From positions 3,456,687 through 3,520,686 of the forward strand of contig NZ_CP011883.2 of assembly GCF_000340435.2 (NCBI RefSeq): a stretch of 64,000 nucleotides of DNA, read 5' to 3'. Source of the stretch: Mycobacterium haemophilum DSM 44634. Lineage in GTDB: Bacteria > Actinomycetota > Actinomycetes > Mycobacteriales > Mycobacteriaceae. Within the stretch, counting starts at the first letter, position 1. Each line of letters begins with the position of its first letter. A model generated the notes under the pieces. That model searched no databases and had not been told where the DNA came from. It was given only the letters and a program-made list of their open reading frames with translations. This document shows, one piece after another, positions 1-8,065 of the stretch. A program made the position numbers and the translations under genes.

Positions 1-1
1 G

Positions 2-622
2 CAGGTGCGCTGCATGGAGATCGTCGACTACGCCACCTACGACAGCGCCGTCGTCATGTTCGACGTGATGGGGTTTGGTAAGCCGCTCGACGAGATCCCG
101 ATGCTGCTGCAACCGGGTGTGCTGAGCTTGGCGTGGGGATCGGTAATCCGACAACTTGCTGCGGGCCTGGGTATTTCGCTCGACGAGATCACCGAGAAGT
201 ACGTCCGGCGACCCGCCCCCGAAGCCTTCGACATCGCGTCCGGCCACATACCCATGGGCAGCGCCGCGGCAGTGCGATTCGAGGTGCTGGGGATGGTCAA
301 CGGCGAGCCCGCCGTGGTCCTAGAACACGTCACCCGGCTACGCGAGGACCTGTGTCCCGATTGGCCGCAACCCGCTCAGCCTGGCGGTTCGTACCGCGTC
401 GAAGTCACCGGCGAACCGTCCTACGCGATGGACGTCTGCCTGCGCAGTCGCCAGGGCGATCACAACCACGCCGGACTGGTCGCCACCGCGATGCGGGTCG
501 TCAACGCGATCCCCGCGGTGGTGGCCGCCCCGCCGGGTATCGTGACGACCCTGGACCTGCCCCTGATCACCGGCCGGGGGCGCTACGTCCCCGGCGATAG
601 GGTGGCCCACCGGTCCCAATAA
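2..622 (+). CDS. C-terminal part of a DapB-like NAD(P)-dependent dehydrogenase (Rv0926c-type), cut by window edge
   Basis: The reading frame is open to the left edge (codon at 2-4 continues into GTG at 5), so the visible 206 residues are the C-terminal part of a longer protein. The sequence resembles the C-terminal half of mycobacterial proteins with a dihydrodipicolinate-reductase-like Rossmann domain, as in Rv0926c (about 358 aa). That family includes 2,4-diaminopentanoate dehydrogenase-like enzymes, but the substrate in mycobacteria is not known. The NAD(P)-binding glycine motif lies outside the window. The gene precedes mntH by about 115 bp. In H37Rv another gene (Rv0925c) lies between these two and it is absent here. 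Confidence 0.7.
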   Translation, partial: QVRCMEIVDYATYDSAVVMFDVMGFGKPLDEIPMLLQPGVLSLAWGSVIRQLAAGLGISLDEITEKYVRRPAPEAFDIASGHIPMGSAAAVRFEVLGMVNGEPAVVLEHVTRLREDLCPDWPQPAQPGGSYRVEVTGEPSYAMDVCLRSRQGDHNHAGLVATAMRVVNAIPAVVAAPPGIVTTLDLPLITGRGRYVPGDRVAHRSQ

Positions 623-736
623 ACCCCGGTATGCGTCCCGGGCTAATCTCGACTACCGCTAGCCCAGTTCGCCGTAGCAAGACATGTTCGTTAACCTCAC
701 TTGCCTATCGGGGGTAATGAATCGAGGGGCAAAGCG

Positions 737-1963
737 TTGGCGGAAAGCACCCAGGCAGAGCTCAAGACGAGCTGGTATCTGCTCGGACCGGCTTTCGTCG
801 CCGCAATCGCCTATGTCGATCCCGGAAATGTGGCAGCCAACGTCAGCTCCGGCGCGCAGTTCGGCTATCTGCTGCTGTGGGTGGTGGTCGTGGCCAATGT
901 GCTGGCCGGCCTGGTGCAGTACTTGTCGGCGAAGCTTGGGCTGGTGACCGGACAGTCACTGCCCCAGGCAATCGGCAAGCAAATGAGTCGTCCGCTCCGG
1001 CTGGCCTTTTGGGTGCAGGCCGAACTGGTTGCGATGGCAACCGATGTCGCTGAAATGGTCGGCGGGGCCATCGCCTTGCGCGTGCTGTTTGGTCTACCGC
1101 TGCTGCTCGGCGGGGTGATCACCGGGGCGGTGTCGTTGCTGCTACTGACGGTGAAGGACCGTCGAGGCCAGCTTTTGTTCGAGCGCGTCATCACTGGACT
1201 GCTACTCGTCATAGCCGTCGGCTTTGCAGCCAGTTTCTTCGTCGCGACGCCCCCGCCTGAGGACGTGCTGAACGGCCTCCTGCCGCGCTTCCGGGGCACC
1301 GAAAGCGTGCTGCTGGCCGCCGCGATCATGGGCGCCACCGTGATGCCGCACGCGGTGTACCTGCATTCCGGTCTTGCCCTCGACCGGCACGGACATCCCC
1401 ACGCGGGCCGGAGCCGGCGTCGACTGCTCCGCGTCACCCGCTTAGACGTCGCCCTGGCGATGGCGATCGCCGGAACCGTGAACGCGGCGATGCTGCTAGT
1501 GGCCGCGATCAACCTGCAGCATCACCAGGTAGCCGCCTCCATTGAGGGCGCCTACGCCGCCATCCATGACACCTTGGGAGCGACGATCGCGGTGCTGTTT
1601 GCGATCGGGTTACTCGCCTCCGGCTTGGCATCCGCATCGGTGGGCGCCTACGCCGGCGCCTTGATCATGCAGGGATTGCTGCAGCGGTCAATTCCGATGC
1701 TGATGCGGCGCTTGATCACGTTGTGCCCCGCGGTCGTGATCCTGGCGCTCGGCTTCGACCCCACCCGCTCATTGGTGCTGTCCCAGGTCGTGCTGTCCTT
1801 CGGTATACCGTTCGCGGTGCTTCCGCTGGTCAGACTGACCAGTAACCGCGGGCTGATGGGTAGCGATACCAACCATCCCGCCACAACTGTTCTTGGCTGG
1901 GCCGTCGCGGTACTGGTTAGTCTGCTTAACGTGGTGCTGATCTATCTGACCGTAACCAGCTAA
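737..1963 (+). CDS. mntH: NRAMP-family divalent metal transporter MntH
   Basis: Proton-coupled manganese/iron importer of the inner membrane. The NRAMP signature DPGN is in the first membrane segment (AYVDPGNVAANVSSG) and the second conserved metal motif MPHAVYLHS is near the middle. About eleven hydrophobic segments follow, as expected for this roughly 410-residue family. The longest frame begins with TTG at 701. I prefer TTG at 737 because an AGGGG Shine-Dalgarno sits 7 nt upstream (725-729) while 701 has none. The upstream stretch contains TTAACCT near 691, which loosely resembles a half-site of the MntR/IdeR metalloregulator family. No second half is clear, so regulation is inference. The next gene starts directly after the stop codon. 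Confidence 0.95.
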   Translation: MAESTQAELKTSWYLLGPAFVAAIAYVDPGNVAANVSSGAQFGYLLLWVVVVANVLAGLVQYLSAKLGLVTGQSLPQAIGKQMSRPLRLAFWVQAELVAMATDVAEMVGGAIALRVLFGLPLLLGGVITGAVSLLLLTVKDRRGQLLFERVITGLLLVIAVGFAASFFVATPPPEDVLNGLLPRFRGTESVLLAAAIMGATVMPHAVYLHSGLALDRHGHPHAGRSRRRLLRVTRLDVALAMAIAGTVNAAMLLVAAINLQHHQVAASIEGAYAAIHDTLGATIAVLFAIGLLASGLASASVGAYAGALIMQGLLQRSIPMLMRRLITLCPAVVILALGFDPTRSLVLSQVVLSFGIPFAVLPLVRLTSNRGLMGSDTNHPATTVLGWAVAVLVSLLNVVLIYLTVTS

Positions 1964-2611
1964 ATGCCGGCCGGCCGGCATGCGTATTTCGCATATGGGT
2001 CGAACCTGTGTGTGAGACAGATGGCGCGGCGCTGTCCCGACGCCGTCGATCCACGGCCGGCGATACTGAGTGATCACGACTGGCTGATCAATGAACGCGG
2101 CGTCGCGACCGTCGAGCCGTTCGCCGGAAATCAGGTGCACGGGGTGCTCTGGCAGGTATCCGACCATGACCTGGCCGCGTTGGACCGGGCCGAGGGGGTA
2201 CCGGTGCGTTACCGACGCGACCGGCTGACCGTGCACACCGGCAAGGGGCCAGCGCCGGCGTGGGTATACATCGACCATCGGCTCGCCGCGGGTCCGCCCC
2301 GGCCGGGCTACCTGCCAAGAATCATCGAAGGCGCCGTCCACCATGGGCTGCCCCAGCGTTGGATCGACTCGCTGCGCCGCTGGGATCCCACACCCTGGCC
2401 TCGCCCGACACTGTTGCCATCCGAGCCTGCACCACCGTCGCTTTCGGCGTTGTTGAGCGAATCCGGGGTTGCTGAGGTCAGCTTGCTGCGGTCACGTTTC
2501 GGATTTCAGCACCCTGGTGCAGGGTTTGGTGGCCACAGCCCGTTGCTGGCAGGTTCCCTTAGCTCGTTGAACGGAGGTTGTTGGTGGCCAAGGATTTTCG
2601 CTTTGGGCTAG
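1964..2611 (+). CDS. Gamma-glutamylcyclotransferase-like protein, C-terminus probably disrupted
   Basis: The ATG follows the mntH stop with no gap, so the two are probably co-transcribed. Residues 7-14 (YFAYGSNL) are the substrate-binding signature of the gamma-glutamylcyclotransferase/AIG2 fold. The domain continues through VHGVLWQVSDHDLAALDRAEG to about residue 140, with the usual YIDH-type strand. Such enzymes release 5-oxoproline from gamma-glutamyl compounds, but many members have unknown substrates. From about residue 150 the protein becomes low-complexity and its last 28 bases overlap the ribosome site and start of the next gene in another frame. As I recall, the H37Rv counterpart Rv0923c is much longer (about 354 aa). 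I therefore infer that the tail was lost at a rearrangement point. Confidence 0.65.
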   Translation: MPAGRHAYFAYGSNLCVRQMARRCPDAVDPRPAILSDHDWLINERGVATVEPFAGNQVHGVLWQVSDHDLAALDRAEGVPVRYRRDRLTVHTGKGPAPAWVYIDHRLAAGPPRPGYLPRIIEGAVHHGLPQRWIDSLRRWDPTPWPRPTLLPSEPAPPSLSALLSESGVAEVSLLRSRFGFQHPGAGFGGHSPLLAGSLSSLNGGCWWPRIFALG

Positions 2612-3402
2612 GCATCCGTGCAATCAAGTCACGCACTGCGCTACAAGAGAAAGCACAACGTGCGGAAGGCCTTGGATTCGATATCCTGCAGGTGCCCGAC
2701 CATCTCGGCAGCGTGGCGCCGTTTCCGACGCTGACAGCCGCCGCCCAGGTCACGACAACGATCCGGCTGGGCATGTATGTGCTCAACGCCGGCTTCTACA
2801 AGCCCGCGCTGCTCAGCCGCGACGTCGAGGCACTGGACCTCCTCAGCGACGGCCGTCTCGAAATCGGCCTGGGCGCCGGTTACGTCCAGGAGGAATTCGA
2901 GGCCGCCGAACTGCCGTACCCGAGCGCCGGACGTCGAGTCGACTATCTCGAGCACATGACGGCCTATTTGAAGGGGCATCTTCCGGCCGTGCCGATCCTC
3001 ATTGCTGGCACCGGCGACCGCGTCATGACCCTGGCCGCCCAGCGCGCCGACATCATCGGGCTTACCGGCGCCAACCCACACGGGCTCGATGATCCGTTGG
3101 CCGAGCGTGTCGAGTTCGTCCGTAACGCTGCCGGTGATCGGTTTGATGCGCTGGAGCTGAACTTGGCGATCACGGCGGTGCCGGACATCGGCGAGACCAT
3201 CCCCGATTTGTCGCTAGCCCGCCGCCATGCGCCGACTGCGTCGGACGAGCAATTGCTGGCCCTACCCGCGGTGCTCAGCGGGTCCCCCCGCGGAATAGCC
3301 GACACGTTGTCCGGGTACCGCGACACGTACGGTGTGACGTCCTTCACCGTGCAGGATAAGCACATCGACAACTTCGCGAAGGTGATCGCCGAGCTCCGAT
3401 GA
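2584..3402 (+). CDS. F420-dependent luciferase-like oxidoreductase (MSMEG_2516-type)
   Basis: Bacterial-luciferase-like TIM-barrel protein of 272 residues. FGLGIRA at the N-terminus, LPYPSAGRRVDYLEHM in the middle and the strand pattern RLEIGLGAGYVQEEFEAAEL are typical of the F420-using subgroup of actinobacteria. I choose GTG at 2584 because ACGGAGG ends at 2577, six bases away. The in-frame TTG at 2578 directly abuts that site. The reaction and substrate are unknown; the group transfers hydride from reduced F420 or flavin. It reads toward nrdZ (convergent) and follows the broken cyclotransferase gene, so it may be the first gene of an inserted block. Confidence 0.8.
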   Translation: MAKDFRFGLGIRAIKSRTALQEKAQRAEGLGFDILQVPDHLGSVAPFPTLTAAAQVTTTIRLGMYVLNAGFYKPALLSRDVEALDLLSDGRLEIGLGAGYVQEEFEAAELPYPSAGRRVDYLEHMTAYLKGHLPAVPILIAGTGDRVMTLAAQRADIIGLTGANPHGLDDPLAERVEFVRNAAGDRFDALELNLAITAVPDIGETIPDLSLARRHAPTASDEQLLALPAVLSGSPRGIADTLSGYRDTYGVTSFTVQDKHIDNFAKVIAELR

Positions 3403-3733
3403 TGGCTAGGACTCCGTCCCGACCACCGCTGCGACTAGATCCAGGCCGTGGTGTCAATTAGCCCGATGCGTAGCGCTCTTCGGGAACTTCGTGCTTGATT
3501 AAACCGGAGTTAATTCGGGCTTTGGTGTGGATTCGTGCTTCGCAAGTAGAAGCGCGTCGCACGAGTATCGGAACATGAGCGGGGCACCACTACAAGCGCC
3601 TAACCGTAGGGTGCTTCAGGTTGACGGCCTCGACACTGTAGCTACCGTGACGACACGCCGAGAAGGTCCACGCCCACTCACAGTTTCGATGCTTGAAGGA
3701 TCGCCATGGCCCAAGAACATCGACCGCATGTCA
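3403..3733. other. Intergenic region between convergent genes
   Basis: About 330 bases between the stops of the luciferase-like gene and nrdZ. I see no convincing gene. A plus-strand open frame from 3527 runs antisense into nrdZ and has no recognisable protein features. I see no strong terminator hairpin. Confidence 0.5.
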
Positions 3734-5812
3734 TCAGAATTCGCAGGATCGCCCGGCGCAGCCGCCGCTGAACTCGGTATCGGCCTGGGCCAGTGCCGGT
3801 TGCGGCGCGGCATAAGTCAATACCTGGTCCCCGCGGCTACCGTATCGATACACCGTGATGCCCTTGACCTTAGCCTTCCAGGCGGCCAGGTAGATCGAAC
3901 GGATGTCATCGATAGTTGCGGTCGCGGGCAAGTTGATCGTCTTGGAGACGGCGGCGTCGACGTGGCGCTGCGCGGCGGCTTGGACACGCAGATGCCACGT
4001 CGGGGCGATCTCGGCTGCGATCGGGAACGCCGACCGCACCTCGGCCGGTAGTTGCGGATAGCCACGCACTCCCCCGCGCTGTGCGATCTCGGCAATCAGC
4101 TCGTCGCTGTATAAGCCGCGGTCGCGGGCCAGCCGGTCAAAGCACGGGTTAACCTCCAGCAGGTGCCTGCCAACGATGGCGCGCGTGAAGGCGATGGCGA
4201 ACATCGGCTCGATCCCGGCGGTGGTGCCGGCGATCAGCGAGATGGTGCCTGTCGGAGCGACGGAGGTGACCTGTGCGTTTCGCCGCGGCCCTGAACGCGC
4301 CAACCTGCTATCGGCGAACGCGGGGAACGAGCCCCGCTCGTCTGCCAGCTGCCTCGACGCCGTGTGTGCCTCCTGCTGGATGCGACGCATGACCTGGCCG
4401 GTCAACCGCACGGCATTCTCGCTGTCGTACGGGATGCCCAGTGTGGCAAGTAGTTCGGCCAAACCCATCACACCTAGCCCGATCTTGCGGGTCGCCCGGG
4501 TGGCCTCACCCAACTCGGGGAATGGGTAGCGGCTGACATCGATGACGTCGTCGAGGAACCGCACCGCCAGCCCCGCCACCGCGGCCAGCCGATCCCAGTT
4601 GACGCGACCATCGGTGACCATCCGGGCTAGGTTGATCGAGCCGAGGTTGCATGACTCGTAGGGCAGCAGCGGAACCTCCCCGCACGGATTGGTTGCCTCG
4701 ATTCGGCCGTGTCCGGGAACTGGGTTGGCCCGGTTGATCGTGTCGAGAAATAACACCCCGGGATCGCCGCATGCGTGTGCAGCTTCGCAGATGGCGCCGA
4801 ACAGCGCGGCGGCAGGTATCCGCGCGACGGTCTTACCGGTTCGGGGGTTGACGAGGCGGTGTGTGCCGTTGCGTTCAACGGCGCGCAGAAACGCGTCGGT
4901 GACTCCGACAGACAGGTTGAAATGTGAAAGATCGCTGTGTTTTTCGGCTTTGGTGGTGACGAAGTCATAGATATCCGGGTGTGACGCGTCGAGGACCGCC
5001 ATGCATGCGCCGCGGCGACGACCACCGATCGAGACCACGTCCGCCGCAGCGTCAAACAGTCGAAGAAACGAATTCGGTCCGCTCGCGGTGCCGGACGTAA
5101 TGGACACATGATCCCCGGCGGGTCGCAAGTGGCTGAAGGTGTAACCAACGCCCCCGCCAGTGCGTTGGATCTCGGCAGCATGTCCAAGAGTCGTGAAGAT
5201 CGAGTGCAGCGAATCTTCCACGGGCAGAACGAAACATCCGGCAAGCAGTCCGATATTGGTGCCCGCGTTCATCAGCGTGGGCGAGTTCGGCAGGAATTCA
5301 AGGTTGCGCAGCAGCGCCGCAAAGCGCTCCGCCCACCGCGCCGAGGTGCCGCGCCGGTACCCATCCTCGGCGCCCGCGACGAAGCGTGCCGCGCGGTCCA
5401 TCATCTCGCCGGTCGACTCGGTCGGTCTACCCTGCTCGTCGCACAGGAGATAGCGTTTCCGCAGCACCGCCACGGCGGACAGGCCCAGCTTCAGCTCGTC
5501 GCGCACCCCGAGCAGAGCTTTTGCCATGCGCAGCTCGTTGCGCCGCTGCCGATAGATGATGTAGGCCCGGGCAACGTCATCCAGGCCAGATTCGCCGAGC
5601 CGCGCCTCAACAAAATCCTGAATCTGTTCGATGGGTACAACTCTGGGCCCCAGCGCATCGGCAACAGCCTTGGCCAGCGCGGCCGGCATGTCGGGGTCGT
5701 CATAGCCCACCTCACGGCTGGCGCGCGCGACCGCTACCTCAATTCGTCTGACGTCGAAGCGAGTGAGCGTCCCATCGCGGCGCCGCACCTGCACCGGCCA
5801 CGCCGACTTCAT
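3734..5812 (-). CDS. nrdZ: Vitamin B12-dependent (class II) ribonucleotide reductase NrdZ
   Basis: Reduces ribonucleotides to deoxyribonucleotides without oxygen, using adenosylcobalamin as radical generator. The 692-residue length equals that recalled for M. tuberculosis NrdZ (Rv0570). An ATP-cone occupies about residues 5-95. The catalytic region contains NPCGEVPLLPYESCNLGS, with the NPCGE motif and catalytic cysteine, and the APTGTISLIAG loop. The C-terminus ends with a cysteine pair, CAGRSC, which in this family shuttles electrons to the active site. It lies 25 bp downstream of the DUF1918 gene on the same strand, the same pairing as Rv0569-Rv0570, which belongs to the DosR hypoxia regulon in M. 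tuberculosis. A class II enzyme suits low-oxygen DNA synthesis or repair. Confidence 0.95.
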   Translation of the reverse strand: MKSAWPVQVRRRDGTLTRFDVRRIEVAVARASREVGYDDPDMPAALAKAVADALGPRVVPIEQIQDFVEARLGESGLDDVARAYIIYRQRRNELRMAKALLGVRDELKLGLSAVAVLRKRYLLCDEQGRPTESTGEMMDRAARFVAGAEDGYRRGTSARWAERFAALLRNLEFLPNSPTLMNAGTNIGLLAGCFVLPVEDSLHSIFTTLGHAAEIQRTGGGVGYTFSHLRPAGDHVSITSGTASGPNSFLRLFDAAADVVSIGGRRRGACMAVLDASHPDIYDFVTTKAEKHSDLSHFNLSVGVTDAFLRAVERNGTHRLVNPRTGKTVARIPAAALFGAICEAAHACGDPGVLFLDTINRANPVPGHGRIEATNPCGEVPLLPYESCNLGSINLARMVTDGRVNWDRLAAVAGLAVRFLDDVIDVSRYPFPELGEATRATRKIGLGVMGLAELLATLGIPYDSENAVRLTGQVMRRIQQEAHTASRQLADERGSFPAFADSRLARSGPRRNAQVTSVAPTGTISLIAGTTAGIEPMFAIAFTRAIVGRHLLEVNPCFDRLARDRGLYSDELIAEIAQRGGVRGYPQLPAEVRSAFPIAAEIAPTWHLRVQAAAQRHVDAAVSKTINLPATATIDDIRSIYLAAWKAKVKGITVYRYGSRGDQVLTYAAPQPALAQADTEFSGGCAGRSCEF

Positions 5813-5837
5813 CGGCTTCGAAAGCGCCTACTTGCAC

Positions 5838-6095
5838 TTATCGCGAGAGATGTGCTGGCTGCCCGGCACCGAACCGATGCTGGGCACGCTCGTCGGCGTC
5901 CGCCTGCTCCGCAGCTGTGACGACGACCGCGTCGACGCCAGGAACAATGGTCACCTCATGGTCGGTGGCGAGCCACCGCACCACATACGGTGGCGCCCCA
6001 TCTGGTGAGTGAACCTCAGTGATCAGTCCTCGTTGGTCTGGCTGGTCGATTGTGGTGCCCTTGACCACCAGCCAGTCACCGACCTTTGCCTTCAT
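5838..6095 (-). CDS. DUF1918 small protein (Rv0569-like)
   Basis: Short protein of 85 residues starting MKAKVGDWLVVKG. The core GDWLVVKGTTIDQPDQRG and the PYVVRWLATDHEVTIVPG strand identify the DUF1918 family, which forms a small beta-barrel of unknown function. I choose the ATG at 6095 rather than the longer frame from 6134 because AAGGAG lies just upstream on the coding strand. The extra 13 residues of the longer frame would cover this site. The gene is directly upstream of nrdZ and probably its operon leader. In M. tuberculosis, Rv0569 is strongly induced by hypoxia through DosR and a DNA-binding role has been suggested. That role is not visible in the sequence. Confidence 0.85.
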   Translation of the reverse strand: MKAKVGDWLVVKGTTIDQPDQRGLITEVHSPDGAPPYVVRWLATDHEVTIVPGVDAVVVTAAEQADADERAQHRFGAGQPAHLSR

Positions 6096-6384
6096 GCGCT
6101 TCTCCTTATCCTTCGGGAATTCAATCGTGCACACGTTCGGCCCGTCAGCGGAAGGGGTATCACGTCACCAACTTGGATGACCAAGGGTCCGTCGTCGCCT
6201 CGGTTGGCTGTCCGAGACGGGGCGGGTCGTTGGGCTCGGTCGCGCTACGGACGATGGCCGATCACGACGCTCCCCTACATCGTCGCGAGACGCGCTGACA
6301 TCTGCAGCCGCGAAAGACGGAACATGACCCACCCGCACGAAGGCTGAACCGCCGCCGCGGCGGCAGCGGTGGCCGTGTGCGATA

Positions 6385-6421
6385 GTGACTTCTGCCCCTT
6401 CGAGCAAGGGACTTACGACGA
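6385..6421. promoter_or_regulatory. Two adjacent weak DosR-like boxes
   Basis: GTGACTTCTGCCCC (6385-6398) and GGGACTTACGACGA (6408-6421) each match 10 of 14 positions of the DosR core GGGACTWWAGTCCC. They start 23 bp apart, 60-96 bp upstream of the esterase start at 6481. The region also lies upstream of the divergent DUF1918-nrdZ pair, although 290 bp away. Ten of fourteen can arise by chance in GC-rich DNA, so this is suggestive only. The context of DosR-regulon homologues raises its weight. Confidence 0.35.
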
Positions 6422-6480
6422 CGGCGCTCAGGCCGTCCGGCACTCGTCCGGCCTGTTTGTCATGGTCGATTCTGAACTCT

Positions 6481-7749
6481 ATGACAAGCACAGGCGTTTA
6501 CCACCAAGGTAATTGGCTGCCGGGCGGAGTCCACGGCGCCGCCGACGCCAACTTTGCGTGCGCGATCCGCAGTTTCGCCAGCTTGTTTCCGGTCCGCCAA
6601 CTCGGCGGCGGCGCGCTGTCGGTATACCTCGACGGCACACCAGTTGTCGACGTGTGGACCGGATGGGCCGACCGCCGTGGCAACGTGCCGTGGTCGGCCG
6701 ACACCGGCGCGATGGTGTTTTCCGCGACCAAGGGCTTGGCCTCCACGGTCATCCATCGGCTTGTCGACCGGGGGTTGCTTGCCTACGACGTGCCGGTCGC
6801 CGACTACTGGCCCGCGTTCGGCACGAACGGCAAATCAGCCATCACCATTGGCGACATGATGCGGCACCGGGCCGGGCTGTCCCACTTGGACGGCGCCAGC
6901 GCCGCCGACTTGATGGACCACCACCTGATGGAGGCCCGACTGGCAGCAGCGCCGGCAGGGCGGCTGCTGGGTAAGCCAGCCTACCATGCCATGACCTACG
7001 GATGGTTGATGTCCGGCCTGGCGCGCGCAGTCACGGGCAAGGGAATGCGCGAGCTGATCCGCGAGGAGCTGGCCCAGCCGCTGAACACCGACGGACTGCA
7101 TCTGGGCCGGCCACCGGCCGACGCGCCGACCCACACAGCACAGATCATCGCCCCGCAGAGCACCAGAGCAAACCCGCTGTTCAACTTCGTGGCACCGAAA
7201 ATCGCCGCCTTCTCGTTCTCGGCCGCTTTCGGGGCGATGTACTTCCCAGGTATGAAAGCCTTTGTCCAAGGCAACATTCCGATACTCGACGGCGAGGTAC
7301 CGGCAGCTAATGGGGTGTGCACCGCACGCGCGCTGGCACGCGTCTATGGTGCAATCGCCAACAGGGGCCAGCTCGACGGAATACGATTCCTGTCGCCCGA
7401 ACTGGTGGCTGGATTGACCGGCAGGCCCAGCCTGCGACCCGACCACAACCTTTTCCTGCCACTGGCCTGGCACATGGGATATCACGCGGTACCCATTGCG
7501 GGAGTATTGCCCGGATTCGGTCACGCCGGCATGGGCGGATCGATCGGGTGGGCCGACCCGGCGAGCGGAATCGCGTTCGGCTTTGTGCATAACCGGTTGC
7601 TGACCCCGATGATCTTCGACCAGGCCACCTTCATCGGGCTTGGCGCACTGCTGCGCCGCGGCGCGGCCGCGGCCCGAAGGCGCGGCTATCAGACCGTCCC
7701 CGACTTCGGGGCGCCCTATCCCACGCCGGCGAAGGTCGCCGCCGGATAG
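6481..7749 (+). CDS. Serine esterase/beta-lactamase-fold hydrolase (LipL-like, family VIII)
   Basis: Protein of about 422 residues with the penicillin-binding-protein/class C beta-lactamase fold used by family VIII esterases. SATK (VFSATKGL) provides the nucleophilic serine and lysine. A YGWL segment near residue 170 supplies the tyrosine motif, and the C-terminal GFGHAGMGGSIGW replaces the KTG triad. It closely resembles my memory of M. tuberculosis LipL (Rv1497, 429 aa), including DVWTGWADR and the PADYWPAFG-like segment. ATG at 6481 gives a matching N-terminus; no clear ribosome site precedes it. The frame upstream to 6385 reads through the putative DosR boxes and is unlikely to be coding. 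Probable role: hydrolysis of ester lipids. No signal peptide is seen. Confidence 0.85.
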   Translation: MTSTGVYHQGNWLPGGVHGAADANFACAIRSFASLFPVRQLGGGALSVYLDGTPVVDVWTGWADRRGNVPWSADTGAMVFSATKGLASTVIHRLVDRGLLAYDVPVADYWPAFGTNGKSAITIGDMMRHRAGLSHLDGASAADLMDHHLMEARLAAAPAGRLLGKPAYHAMTYGWLMSGLARAVTGKGMRELIREELAQPLNTDGLHLGRPPADAPTHTAQIIAPQSTRANPLFNFVAPKIAAFSFSAAFGAMYFPGMKAFVQGNIPILDGEVPAANGVCTARALARVYGAIANRGQLDGIRFLSPELVAGLTGRPSLRPDHNLFLPLAWHMGYHAVPIAGVLPGFGHAGMGGSIGWADPASGIAFGFVHNRLLTPMIFDQATFIGLGALLRRGAAAARRRGYQTVPDFGAPYPTPAKVAAG

Positions 7750-7865
7750 CCTCACGGGCCCGTTTCTGGCGCTGCTGCGCTGGAGGCGGTCAATAGCGGC
7801 TCAGCGACGCGTGCCAGACGCGGAGGATGAGGGCCGAGATAGTGATGCCGAGGAAGGAGGGAGCA

Positions 7866-8033
7866 ATGGTCGCCGACCCACAATGCGCCCGCTGCAAACA
7901 ACCCATCGGACCGGGATGGCTCTACTTGACGGCGTATCGCCGTGGCCAGGCCGCGACGGCCGAAGACGGCGCAGTAGTTATTCACCTGCCCGACGAATGT
8001 CCACAGCCCGGAGAGCACGTTCCACGCTCCTAG
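7866..8033 (+). CDS. Small CxxC protein of 55 residues
   Basis: A short gene with an excellent ribosome site (AGGAAGGAGGGAGCA just before the ATG). The protein starts MVADPQCARCKQPIGPGW and has one CxxC pair, then a strand-rich middle and a single late cysteine (DECP). The CxxC with the following GPGWLYLTAYRRG suggests a small metal- or redox-binding knuckle, but one pair alone is not diagnostic and I do not recognise a named family. It reads convergently toward rtcB with about 32 bases between the stops, and lies 116 bp after the esterase gene. Confidence 0.6.
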   Translation: MVADPQCARCKQPIGPGWLYLTAYRRGQAATAEDGAVVIHLPDECPQPGEHVPRS

Positions 8034-8065
8034 CCCGGTGGCGGGCTGCACTGCGAGCAGGTTCG

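Noticed and set aside
3527..4051. Plus-strand open frame antisense to nrdZ
   Set aside because: It overlaps well-supported nrdZ coding sequence and has no protein motif; long antisense frames are common in GC-rich genes.
5108..5920. 270-codon plus-strand frame inside nrdZ
   Set aside because: Antisense shadow of nrdZ; low-complexity arginine-rich product.
6835..7755. 306-codon minus-strand frame opposite the LipL-like gene
   Set aside because: No motif, no ribosome site, and the opposite strand encodes a clear esterase.
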